Below, one piece after another: positions 1 through 7,769 of a DNA stretch of 46,165 bases; within the stretch, counting starts at the first letter, position 1, and each line of letters opens with the position of its first letter. Made by a program: the position numbers and the translations under genes. Origin of the DNA: Mycobacterium gordonae (lineage in GTDB: Bacteria > Actinomycetota > Actinomycetes > Mycobacteriales > Mycobacteriaceae); contig NZ_LKTM01000331.1 in NCBI RefSeq assembly GCF_001417955.2, forward strand, positions 1-46,165, written 5' to 3'. The notes below the pieces were generated by a model. The model was given only the letters and a program-made list of their open reading frames with translations, was not told the origin of the DNA and did not search any database.

Positions 1-2855
1 GCGGAGCCGGTGGCGCCGCGGGATTCCTGGGCTTCGGCGGTCAGGCGGGCGGCCACGGCACCGGCGGTCAGGGCGGGGTGGGCGGTAACGGCGGGGCTGC
101 CGACATCGGCGGCGCAGGAACCAGTTCCACGGCCCCCACCGCGGGTCAGCAGGGCTTCCAGGGTGGGGCAGGTGGTCGAGGCGGAGACGGCGGCGCCGGC
201 ATCAACGGGACGGGTGGCGGCGCGGGCGGCAAGGGCGGCATCGGCGGCGAGGGCGGCGACGGCGGCACGGGCGGCAGCAACACCGACGTCACCGGCGGCG
301 GCTCCGGCGCCGAGGGCGGCAAAGGCGGTTCCGGGGGCGCGGCCGGCGGTGCCGGGGCCGGGTCAGACGGCGGCGCAAACGGGGCAATCGGCACCGGCGG
401 GCGCGGCGGCAACGGCGGAGGCGGCGGTAACGGCGCCACCGGTACCGGCGGCTCCGCCGGCGCGTCACCCGCCGCGGGATTCCAGGGCGGCCAGGGAGGT
501 GCGGGCGGCCAGGGCGGGGACGGCGGTGCCGGCATCAACGGCGCAGGTGGCGGCCAGGGAGGCAATGGCGGCCAAGGCGGATTCGGCGGCACGGGCGGTC
601 AAGGTGGCGCCAACACCGCAGGCGGTGCCGGCGCCGAGGGCGGCAAGGGCGGCACCGGAGGCACAGCCGGAGCGGCCGGCATCGGCGGTGCCGGCGGCGG
701 CAACGGATCGATCGGCGTGGGGGGCCAGGGCGGTGCAGGCGGCACCGGCGGCGGTGGTGGCACCGGCACCGCCGGAACCAATGCCGTCGCACCCACCAAC
801 GGATCACAGGGCGGCGCAGGCGGCGCCGGCGGCGTCGGCGGTGACGGCGGAGCCGGAATCGACGGCCAAGGTGGTGGTCAAGGCGGCATCGGAGGCGACG
901 GTGGAAAGGGCGGCCACGGCGGTCAGGGCGGCAACAACACCGGCACCACCGGGGGTAGCGCCGCCGCGGGCGGTAAGGGCGGCACCGGCGGCGCGGCCGG
1001 AGCGGCAGGCGTCGGCGTGGACGGCGGCCTGAACGGGTCGCACGGCAGTGGCGGCCAGGGCGGGACCGGTGGCACCGGCGGCCAGGGCGGCACCGGCAAC
1101 GCCGGTGGCAGCGGCAGCGGCCCCGGAAAGGGCAGCCAGGGAGGCCTGGGCGGCGCGGGCGGCATCGGCGGTGACGGCGGTGCCGGCATCGACGGCCAAG
1201 GTGGTGGTCAAGGCGGCATCGGAGGCGACGGCGGAAAGGGCGGCTACGGCGGCCAGGGCGGCAACAACACCGCGAGCAGCGGCGGCAACGGCAACAGTGG
1301 CGGTAAGGGCGGCACCGGCGGGGCGGCCGGGGCCGGCGGCAACGGCACCGACGGTGGTGCGGCCGGCTCGAACGGCGTCGGCGGCACGGGCGGCACGGGC
1401 GGTAACGGGGGCAACGGTGGCACAGGCAGCGCCGGCGCCACCTCGACGACCGCAGCCACGGCCGGCACAGGGAACCAGGGCGGCCAGGGCGGCGCCGGCG
1501 GTCAGGGCGGTGACGGCGGTGCCGGCATCGACCTGCAGGGCGGCGGCCAGGGTGGCCAGGGCGGCAATGGCGGCACGGGCGGCGCCGGTGGTGTCGGCGG
1601 CACCAACACCGGCACGAGCGGCGGTGGTGGTGGCGACGGCGGCAAGGGCGGCACCGGCGGCGCGGCCGGGGCGGCCGGATCCGGCCAGGCCGGCGGCGGC
1701 GACGGAACGATCGGAACCGGCGGACAAGGCGGCAAGGGCGGCACCGGCGGCAACGGGGGTACCGGCACAGCCGGTACCAGCAGTGGCGCGCCCACGAACG
1801 GCAGCCAGGGCGGCAAGGCCGGCGCGGGCGGCCAAGGCGGCAGCGGCGGCGCCGGCATCGACTTACTGGACGGCCAGGGTCCGCAGGGCGGAGGCCAGGG
1901 CGGCCAGGGCGGCACCGGCGGCGTCGGCGGTACCGGCGGCGCGGGCGGCAGCAACACCACGGCGGGCAGCACGACGGCCGCTGCCGATGGCGGCAAGGGC
2001 GGCACCGGTGGTACGGCCGGGGCCGCCGGCACCGGCACCGACGGCGGCGCCAGCGGATCGATCGGCACCGGCGGCCAAGGCGGCACCGGGGGTAAAGGTG
2101 GCACCGGCGCGACCGGGGCCGGCGGCAGCTCGGGCTCGGCGCCTACCGACGGCAAGCTGGGCGGTACCGCGGGTGCGGGCGGTGTCGGTGGTGACGGCGG
2201 CGCCGGCATCGGCGGCCTCGGCGGCGGTCAAGGTGGAACCGGTGGTCAGGGCGGCACCGGCGGCACCGGCGGCACCGGCGGCAGCAGCAACGCCACCGGC
2301 GGCAAGGCGACCGGCGGTGTCGGCGGCACCGGGGGCGTCGCCGGCACTGGCGGCGCCGGTGGCACCGGGACCGACGGCGGTTCTGGCGGTACCGGAGGCC
2401 AGGGTGGCACCGCCGGCACCGGCGGCGCCGGCGGTCTGGCGAATACCTCCGGCAAGGGCGGAAACGGCGGAACCGGCGGTATTGCCGGTACCGGCGGCGT
2501 GGGCGGCAATGCCGGCGGCGGAAACGGCAACGGGGGCACCGGCGGTTCCGGCGGCACCGGAGGTACCGGCGGCGTCGGCGGTAACTCCAGCATCTCCACC
2601 GGCGGTACTGGTGGCGACGGCAGCGTCGGCGGGACCGGCGGCACCGGCGGCACCGGTAGCGGCGCGGGCACGGGCGGCACTGGGGGCAGCGGTGGCACGG
2701 GCGGAGGCGGAGGCACCGGCGGCAGGAGCGGCTCTGTCAACGGCAAAGCCGGCGAGCCCGGAACGGGAGGCGGCGTCGGCAACGGTCCCACCGGTGTGAA
2801 CGGTGGCACCGGCGGGAGCGGCGGCGGCCTCGGTACCGGCGGAGCCCCTGGTTAG
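1..2855 (+). CDS. PGRS-type glycine-rich protein, 5' end outside window
   Basis: The reading frame is open from base 3 to a TAG at 2853-2855, about 950 codons, almost entirely Gly-Gly-X with Ala, Asn, Thr, Gln and Asp. This is the PGRS domain of the PE_PGRS family, whose members are exported by ESX-5 and often surface-exposed. The N-terminal PE domain, if present, lies left of the window, so PE membership is inferred. The array holds seven long modules of about 110 residues, each marked by a (D/S)GGAGI signature, then about 200 residues of simpler GGTGG repeats ending in GTGGAPG. There is no separate folded C-terminal domain. The TAG stop shares bases with the TAA stop of convergent tsaD. Long proline-rich or arginine-rich frames on the other strand are shadows of the repeat. 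Confidence 0.9.
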   Translation, partial: GAGGAAGFLGFGGQAGGHGTGGQGGVGGNGGAADIGGAGTSSTAPTAGQQGFQGGAGGRGGDGGAGINGTGGGAGGKGGIGGEGGDGGTGGSNTDVTGGGSGAEGGKGGSGGAAGGAGAGSDGGANGAIGTGGRGGNGGGGGNGATGTGGSAGASPAAGFQGGQGGAGGQGGDGGAGINGAGGGQGGNGGQGGFGGTGGQGGANTAGGAGAEGGKGGTGGTAGAAGIGGAGGGNGSIGVGGQGGAGGTGGGGGTGTAGTNAVAPTNGSQGGAGGAGGVGGDGGAGIDGQGGGQGGIGGDGGKGGHGGQGGNNTGTTGGSAAAGGKGGTGGAAGAAGVGVDGGLNGSHGSGGQGGTGGTGGQGGTGNAGGSGSGPGKGSQGGLGGAGGIGGDGGAGIDGQGGGQGGIGGDGGKGGYGGQGGNNTASSGGNGNSGGKGGTGGAAGAGGNGTDGGAAGSNGVGGTGGTGGNGGNGGTGSAGATSTTAATAGTGNQGGQGGAGGQGGDGGAGIDLQGGGQGGQGGNGGTGGAGGVGGTNTGTSGGGGGDGGKGGTGGAAGAAGSGQAGGGDGTIGTGGQGGKGGTGGNGGTGTAGTSSGAPTNGSQGGKAGAGGQGGSGGAGIDLLDGQGPQGGGQGGQGGTGGVGGTGGAGGSNTTAGSTTAAADGGKGGTGGTAGAAGTGTDGGASGSIGTGGQGGTGGKGGTGATGAGGSSGSAPTDGKLGGTAGAGGVGGDGGAGIGGLGGGQGGTGGQGGTGGTGGTGGSSNATGGKATGGVGGTGGVAGTGGAGGTGTDGGSGGTGGQGGTAGTGGAGGLANTSGKGGNGGTGGIAGTGGVGGNAGGGNGNGGTGGSGGTGGTGGVGGNSSISTGGTGGDGSVGGTGGTGGTGSGAGTGGTGGSGGTGGGGGTGGRSGSVNGKAGEPGTGGGVGNGPTGVNGGTGGSGGGLGTGGAPG
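186..2540 (+). repeat. Seven ~330-bp in-frame super-repeats in the PGRS domain
   Basis: The codon block for (D/S)GGAGI recurs at about 186, 519, 843, 1173, 1512, 1842 and 2193, giving intervals of 333, 324, 330, 339, 330 and 351 bases, all multiples of three. Each unit runs from this signature through a GGGQGG stretch, an Asn-Thr spacer, a GGKGGTGG(A/T)AGA block and an IG(T/V)GGQGG block. This higher-order period sits above the basic Gly-Gly-X triplet repeat and suggests growth by unequal recombination of whole modules. Confidence 0.75.
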
Positions 2856-3895
2856 CCGATGGGTAGTCGCGACCCGACCTGGCCGACCACCACGGGCAGC
2901 CCCGGATCACTCGGCGCGTCCAACGGCGACGGCGCCGCGCCCGCGGCCACCAGGTGCGCGGCGAACGAGGCGATCATCGCGCCGTTGTCGGTGCACAGTC
3001 GCGGTTTGGGAATCCGCAACGTCAGGCCCGCGTCGCGGCAGCGCTGCGTGGCCAGCTCGCGCAACCGCGAGTTCGCGGCCACCCCACCGGCGATCAGCAG
3101 CGTCGACACCCCCAATTCGGTTGCCGCACGCACCGCCTTTCGGGTGAGCACATCGGCCACCGCTTCCTGGAAGCCGGCGGCCACGTCGGCGGGCACGTAG
3201 GCGGGATTGCCCTCGACATAGCGGGCCACGGCGGTCTTCAGACCCGAGAAGCTGAAGGCGTACGGGTCATCGCGCGGCCCGGTCATGCCGCGCGGAAACA
3301 CGACCGCGTCGCGGTCGCCGGTGCGGGCCAGCTCGTCGAGCACCCGGCCGCCCGGGTAGCCCAGGCCCAACAGCCGGGCCACCTTGTCGTAGGCCTCACC
3401 GGCCGCGTCGTCGACGGTGCTGCCCAGTTCTACGATCGGTTCTCCGAGAGAGCGGACGTGCAGCAGGTGGGTGTGCCCGCCGGACACCAGCAGGGCGACC
3501 GACTCGGGCAGTGGGCCGTGCTCGTAGACGTCGGCGGCCAGGTGTCCACCCAGGTGGTTCACCGCGTAGAACGGCACCCCCCAGGCGGCCGAATACGCTT
3601 TGGCCGCAGCAACTCCCACCAAGAGCGCACCCGCCAGCCCCGGTCCGATGGTGGCCGCGACGATGTCCGGCCTGGCCAGTCCGGCCGTCGCCAACGCCCG
3701 GCGCATCGCGGGACCCAGTGCCTCCAGGTGCGCCCGGGACGCGATCTCAGGCACCACTCCACCGAACCGGACGTGCTCGTCGACGCTGGACGCGACCTCG
3801 TCGGCCAGCAACGCCACGGTGCCGTCGGGGTCAAGCCGGGCAATCCCGACACCCGTTTCGTCGCAAGAGGTTTCGATGGCAAGGATGGTCGTCAT
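2852..3895 (-). CDS. tsaD: tRNA N6-threonylcarbamoyltransferase TsaD (Gcp/Kae1)
   Basis: TsaD transfers the threonylcarbamoyl group from TC-AMP to adenosine 37 of ANN-decoding tRNAs, making t6A, in a cytoplasmic complex with TsaB and TsaE. The 347-residue product has the usual family length. It shows the ASKHA-fold start AIETSCDETG, the metal-binding HxxxH pair at His114 and His118 (NHLGGHL), the SGGHTHL loop near 138-144, and a C-terminal GGVAANSRLRE segment. The ATG directly follows the rimI stop (TAGATG), so the genes are probably translated together as the last members of a tsaE-tsaB-rimI-tsaD run. The TAA stop overlaps the stop of the convergent PGRS gene. Confidence 0.97.
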   Translation of the reverse strand: MTTILAIETSCDETGVGIARLDPDGTVALLADEVASSVDEHVRFGGVVPEIASRAHLEALGPAMRRALATAGLARPDIVAATIGPGLAGALLVGVAAAKAYSAAWGVPFYAVNHLGGHLAADVYEHGPLPESVALLVSGGHTHLLHVRSLGEPIVELGSTVDDAAGEAYDKVARLLGLGYPGGRVLDELARTGDRDAVVFPRGMTGPRDDPYAFSFSGLKTAVARYVEGNPAYVPADVAAGFQEAVADVLTRKAVRAATELGVSTLLIAGGVAANSRLRELATQRCRDAGLTLRIPKPRLCTDNGAMIASFAAHLVAAGAAPSPLDAPSDPGLPVVVGQVGSRLPIG

Positions 3896-4363
3896 CTATC
3901 GAGCGTCCCTCCGCATGGTGTACGCGTCGGCCCCGCTGACGCGGTAGTACCGCTTGCGCAGACCGATCTGCTCGAACCCCACACTGCGGTAGAGGCCGAT
4001 GGCGGGTTCGTTGTCGGTACGGACCTCGAGGAACACCACTCCCCCGTCCGCGAAGTCCAGCAGGGCGCCGAGCAGTCGGCGGCCGATCCCGTGCCCCTGG
4101 TAGGCGGGGTCTACACCGATGGTGTGCACCTCGTACTCGAACGGCGCGATCCGCCCCAGCCGGGAGATGCCCGCATACCCGACGAGCGTGCCGCCGCTGC
4201 GGGCGCCGACGTAGTGGTTGGTCTTGCTGTGCAGTTCACGTTGGAACGCGACGGCCGGCCACGGGTCGTCGCCGTCAAACAACATCGCTTCCAGTTCGGC
4301 ACACCGTGCGGCGTCCCCGTACGTCAGCGGACCCAGGGTGACCGGGTCGAGGTGGGCGGTCAC
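3896..4363 (-). CDS. rimI: Ribosomal-protein/protein N-alpha-acetyltransferase RimI
   Basis: This is a GNAT-family N-acetyltransferase of 155 residues. Known members acetylate protein N-termini, classically ribosomal protein S18. The acetyl-CoA P-loop is visible as YQGHGIGRRLL, followed by the LEVRTDN and GLYRSVGF motifs typical of RimI. The frame extends further upstream, but the GTG at 4363 is preferred because it overlaps the tsaB TGA in a GTGA junction and the protein then begins just before the conserved ELEAMLF region. Linkage to tsaB and tsaD is widespread in bacteria. The C-terminus (YYRVSGADAYTMRRDAR) is typical of mycobacterial RimI. Confidence 0.93.
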   Translation of the reverse strand: MTAHLDPVTLGPLTYGDAARCAELEAMLFDGDDPWPAVAFQRELHSKTNHYVGARSGGTLVGYAGISRLGRIAPFEYEVHTIGVDPAYQGHGIGRRLLGALLDFADGGVVFLEVRTDNEPAIGLYRSVGFEQIGLRKRYYRVSGADAYTMRRDAR

Positions 4364-4980
4364 GACCGAGCCGCCAGCGGCTTGGCGTCGGGTCGACGCA
4401 GGTACAGCGCCACCAGCGGCGCGGGTTCGGCGGACCACTCGGGCACCGCGCGCACCAGACCGGCCGGCGTCGGGTACCCGGGCTGGCAGTACGGCAGGTC
4501 GAACAGCGCCGCGTGCTCCGGGGACCCGGCGACCGCGCCCGCCGTACCCGGGTCGACGTCGGCCGCGGCGTTCACGGCGGGGCCTTCGGTGCGAACGCCG
4601 TCGCGGTAGCGCGCCCAGTAGACCTCCCGGCGTCGGGCGTCCGTCACCACCAAAGTCTCACCGGCGGTGAGCACGCCGATGGCGTCCAGGCTGCACACGC
4701 CGTGCACCGGGATGCCCAGTGCGTGCCCGTAGGCGGCCCCGCTCGCCATGCCGGCCCGCAGACCGGTGAACGGCCCGGGTCCGCAGCCCACCACCACGGC
4801 GTCCAGATCGGCCATCGTCAGCCCTGAATCGGAGAGCGCCGCAACAACATTGGGAGTCAGCCGCTCGGCGTGGGCGCGGGCGTCGACGGTGACCCGCTGC
4901 GCCAGGGTGGCACAGTCGTCGAGCCTGACGATGCCGGCCGTCACGGCCGGGGTGGAGGTGTCGAGCGTCAACAGGATCAT
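4360..4980 (-). CDS. tsaB: tRNA t6A biosynthesis protein TsaB
   Basis: TsaB is the catalytically inactive ASKHA paralogue of TsaD and acts as scaffold of the TsaBDE complex that makes t6A. The 206-residue product begins MILLTLDTSTPAVTAG and shows the GPGPFTGLRAG motif near residues 77-87, but lacks the TsaD metal-binding histidines, as expected. The frame is open for 36 codons upstream with an arginine-rich sequence that is not conserved. The ATG at 4980 is chosen because it starts the conserved first strand and forms an ATGA overlap with the tsaE stop. Its own TGA forms a GTGA overlap with rimI. Confidence 0.94.
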   Translation of the reverse strand: MILLTLDTSTPAVTAGIVRLDDCATLAQRVTVDARAHAERLTPNVVAALSDSGLTMADLDAVVVGCGPGPFTGLRAGMASGAAYGHALGIPVHGVCSLDAIGVLTAGETLVVTDARRREVYWARYRDGVRTEGPAVNAAADVDPGTAGAVAGSPEHAALFDLPYCQPGYPTPAGLVRAVPEWSAEPAPLVALYLRRPDAKPLAARS

Positions 4981-5468
4981 GCGTGAACCCACTCCCACGT
5001 CGCGGTCCGCACGTCCGAATGGGCGAGGCGCTCGAGGCGGACGTCGAGGTGCCGTTCGGCGAGCCGCTCGACGAGCCCTTCGCCCCACTCCACCACCACG
5101 ACGGCGTCTTCGAGATCGGTATCGAGGTCCAGCGAGTCGAGCTCGCCGAGCAGGTCCGCGCCGTGCTGGTCGAGCAGTCGGTAGACGTCGACATGGATCA
5201 GCGACGGATTGCCCGCGGAACGCGCGCGATGCACCCGCGCCAGCACGAACGTCGGCGACGTCACCGGGCCGTCGACGTCCATTGCCGCGGCAATTCCCTT
5301 GGCCAGCACTGTTTTTCCGGCACCCAGCGGACCCGAGAGTACGACCACGTCGCCGGCGCGCAACTTTTCGCCCAGCTTTGAACCGAGCGCGAGCGTGTCC
5401 TCGACACGCTCGAGCGTGGCCTTGCCGCCATCAAACCCAGAGTCAGCCACGGCGCCGAAACCGTCCAC
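4977..5468 (-). CDS. tsaE: tRNA threonylcarbamoyladenosine biosynthesis ATPase TsaE
   Basis: TsaE is the small P-loop ATPase that drives turnover of the TsaB-TsaD complex in t6A synthesis. In this 163-residue protein the Walker A motif is GPLGAGKT at residues 46-53. It is followed by the family motif SPTFVLARVH and by VVVEWGEGL, which supplies the Walker B-like region. The ATG at 5468 lies 26 bases inside the upstream alpha/beta hydrolase gene. This overlap points to coupled translation, although the poorly conserved first 20 residues leave the exact start uncertain. Confidence 0.94.
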   Translation of the reverse strand: MDGFGAVADSGFDGGKATLERVEDTLALGSKLGEKLRAGDVVVLSGPLGAGKTVLAKGIAAAMDVDGPVTSPTFVLARVHRARSAGNPSLIHVDVYRLLDQHGADLLGELDSLDLDTDLEDAVVVVEWGEGLVERLAERHLDVRLERLAHSDVRTATWEWVHA

Positions 5469-6570
5469 GTAGCCGCTCGCCGAATCGGCGGTAGTGCCAC
5501 TTCAGCTTGCCCGGCTGTGACCGCTCGATCAGCCGGATCAGCCCGTCGTTGATGGTGTCCGGCTTGTCCAGCAACGCCAGGTGGCTGGCGCCAGGGACGA
5601 TCACCAGCTCCGACTGCGGCAGCGAGGCAGCCATCAACCGGGAGTATTCGTCCGGGGTGAGCAGGTCGTGGTCTCCGCAGGCGATCAGGGTCGGGATCTT
5701 CAGCAGCGTCCACAGTCCCGCGGTTTCGTCGTGCTTCTCCAGGGCGCGCAGGAAGCCGACCAGGGTGGCGATCGGGGTGCCGTTCATCATCCGCTGGGAG
5801 AAGGCGTCCAGACTGCGGCTGACCTGCAGATCGCTGTAGGACGCGGCGCGCAGGATAGGGCCGATCAGGGACCGGGACACGTTGCGTCCCCGGTGCATCA
5901 GCTTCGGTGCGGATTTGGCGGTGAACCGGACCGCGTCCAGCGCCGGGTTTTTCAGGAACGCCCCCAGCGGTGAGCGGGTGACGCCTTCGGCGGCCGACGA
6001 GATCAGCGCCGCTCCCACGATGCGGCGGCCGTACTGTTCGGGGAATTGCCCGGCGTGCGACAGCACCGTCATGCCGCCCATCGAATGACCCACCAGAATG
6101 ATCGGACCACGCGGCGCGGTGACCTGCAGCACCGTTTCCAGATCCTGGCCGAGTTGAGTGAGCGTGTAGGAGCCCGGCTCGCCCTCGCCGGACTGGCCGT
6201 GGCCACGCTGGTCGTAGAACACCATGCGCACCTGTGAACCCAGCACCTCGCCCAGCCGCATCCGCTGAAAGTGGAAGGCGCCCATCCGCAGACAGAAGCC
6301 GTGCGCGAAGACGACGGTCAGCGGTGCGTTGGGTGGCCCGGCCTCTCGGACCGCCAGCGGTACCCCGTCAGAGGTCATCACCACCTGGGCGCGGTCGCTG
6401 TCGAGTCGCTCGAAATCCTCGTCCGCCCAGGGGTCTTCGTCGGACGAGGTGCGTTCGATGATCGTCTTGCGGGCCGACGCACCAACCAGGGTGGCCACCG
6501 CGGTCAGCCCAGCACTACCCGCGAGCCAGGCCTTGCCCTTCGGGATGCGGTGGCTGTGGTCAGCGCTCAA
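5443..6570 (-). CDS. Alpha/beta hydrolase fold protein
   Basis: This 375-residue alpha/beta hydrolase has a complete catalytic set: nucleophile elbow GHSMGG with Ser163, an acid in GDHDLLT (Asp300 or Asp302), and His330 in PGASHLALLD. The oxyanion strand is VVFAHGF (residues 86-92). A hydrophobic segment near residues 14-32 could be a signal anchor, so an envelope location is possible. The substrate cannot be told from sequence; esterase, lipase and epoxide-hydrolase-like activities are all possible. The start overlaps the end of alr by 11 bases and the 3' end overlaps tsaE by 26, so the gene is embedded in the alr-tsaE operon. I do not recall an intact counterpart at this position in M. tuberculosis. 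Confidence 0.88.
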   Translation of the reverse strand: MSADHSHRIPKGKAWLAGSAGLTAVATLVGASARKTIIERTSSDEDPWADEDFERLDSDRAQVVMTSDGVPLAVREAGPPNAPLTVVFAHGFCLRMGAFHFQRMRLGEVLGSQVRMVFYDQRGHGQSGEGEPGSYTLTQLGQDLETVLQVTAPRGPIILVGHSMGGMTVLSHAGQFPEQYGRRIVGAALISSAAEGVTRSPLGAFLKNPALDAVRFTAKSAPKLMHRGRNVSRSLIGPILRAASYSDLQVSRSLDAFSQRMMNGTPIATLVGFLRALEKHDETAGLWTLLKIPTLIACGDHDLLTPDEYSRLMAASLPQSELVIVPGASHLALLDKPDTINDGLIRLIERSQPGKLKWHYRRFGERLRGRFRRRG

Positions 6571-7735
6571 CGGCTTCGACCTCGCGGTAGGTCCTGGTGA
6601 TCCGGCCGCGGATGCCGGTAACCACCTCGTAGTGGATCGTCCCGATCAGGTCGGCCCAATCCTGCGCGGTAGGTTCCCCGCGGGTGCCGGGCCCGAACAG
6701 GATCGCCTCGTCGCCCTCGGCCACGTCCGGCCGGCCGGGCCCCAGGTCGACGACGAACTGGTCCATACAGACCCGTCCCACCCCGGGGCGCCGACGGCCG
6801 TTGATCAGCACGTCCAGCCGCCCGCCCAGGGACCTGAACACGCCGTCGGCGTAGCCGATCGGAATCAGCGCCAGGTTCGTGTCGCGGGGGGCAATCCACG
6901 TGTGCGCGTAGGACACGCCCTCCCCGGCTTTGATCGACTTGACCAGTGCGACAGGGGATTTGACCGTCATGGCCGGAATCAGACCCATGTCGCCCAGTCT
7001 AGGCACCGGGCTGAGCCCATATATCGCGATGCCCGGGCGCACCAGGTCGAAGGTCAGGTCGGGACGGGCCATGGTGGCCGAGGAGTTCGACAGGTGTGCC
7101 ACCTCGAAGCGCACCCCCTGATCGGCCGCATGGGACAGCATCTCGCGGAACCGCTGGGCCTGGATGTCGTTGATCGGCTGCTCGGGGGCGTCGGCGAAGA
7201 CCATGTGCGACATCAGCCCGCGCAGTGTGATCGCCTCGTCCGCGACGGCCTGCTTGAGCGCGCTCACCATGGCGGGGAAGTCCGCCGCGGCCACGCCGTT
7301 GCGGTTCAGGCCGGTGTCCACCTTGACGGTGACGGTCGCCTGGGTGCCGGTCCGGTGTACCGCGTCCAGCACTTCTTCGAGTTGGCGCACCGAGGAGACC
7401 GCGATCTGCACGTCGCCCTGCAGGGCGGGAGCGAAGTCACAGCCCGGCGGATGCAGCCAGGCCAGAATCGGGTCCAGAATGCCGTCGGCCCGCAGCGCAA
7501 GAGCCTCCTCGACGGTGGCCACGCCGAGTTCGGTGGCGCCGGCGGCCAGCGCGGTAAAGGCGACGCGGGTCGCGCCGTGGCCGTATCCGTCGGCCTTGAC
7601 CACGGCCATGACCTGCGCTTTTCCAGCATGTTCCCGCAGCACCCGCACGTTGTGCGCGATGGCGCCCAGGTCGATAACGGCCTCGGCGAGGACGCCCGGG
7701 GTCAGGGAGATCGGCGTGACGGACACGCCGACCAT
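6560..7735 (-). CDS. alr: Alanine racemase
   Basis: Alr is the PLP-dependent racemase that makes D-alanine for peptidoglycan and the target of D-cycloserine. The 391-residue product shows the PLP lysine in AVVKADGYGHG (Lys47) and the second catalytic base Tyr276 in GVSYAHTW. It also has the HLSNSSA and RPGIAIYG segments of the barrel and the C-terminal GRVCMDQFVVD domain motif. The first residues (MVGVSVTPISLTPG) may begin slightly later at another start. It lies 34 bases after gadB and overlaps the downstream hydrolase by 11 bases, so it is probably transcribed with both. Confidence 0.97.
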   Translation of the reverse strand: MVGVSVTPISLTPGVLAEAVIDLGAIAHNVRVLREHAGKAQVMAVVKADGYGHGATRVAFTALAAGATELGVATVEEALALRADGILDPILAWLHPPGCDFAPALQGDVQIAVSSVRQLEEVLDAVHRTGTQATVTVKVDTGLNRNGVAAADFPAMVSALKQAVADEAITLRGLMSHMVFADAPEQPINDIQAQRFREMLSHAADQGVRFEVAHLSNSSATMARPDLTFDLVRPGIAIYGLSPVPRLGDMGLIPAMTVKSPVALVKSIKAGEGVSYAHTWIAPRDTNLALIPIGYADGVFRSLGGRLDVLINGRRRPGVGRVCMDQFVVDLGPGRPDVAEGDEAILFGPGTRGEPTAQDWADLIGTIHYEVVTGIRGRITRTYREVEAVER

Positions 7736-7769
7736 TGTCCCAGAACGTCAGAGTGGCGATCCAGAACGC

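Noticed and set aside
186..2540. CRISPR-like array in the regularly spaced PGRS repeats
   Set aside because: The repeats are coding, in frame, about 330 bases apart, and the intervening sequence is itself repetitive. There are no short direct repeats with unique spacers and no cas genes.
146..2809. Long proline-rich and arginine/alanine-rich open frames on both strands of the PGRS region
   Set aside because: They are the same GC-rich repeat read in other frames. Their composition is a direct product of the GGC GGX codons, and no start or ribosome site is consistent.
2954..4609. Long plus-strand open frame opposite tsaD-rimI-tsaB
   Set aside because: It is antisense to three clearly conserved genes and has the composition of a shadow frame; no family motif is seen.
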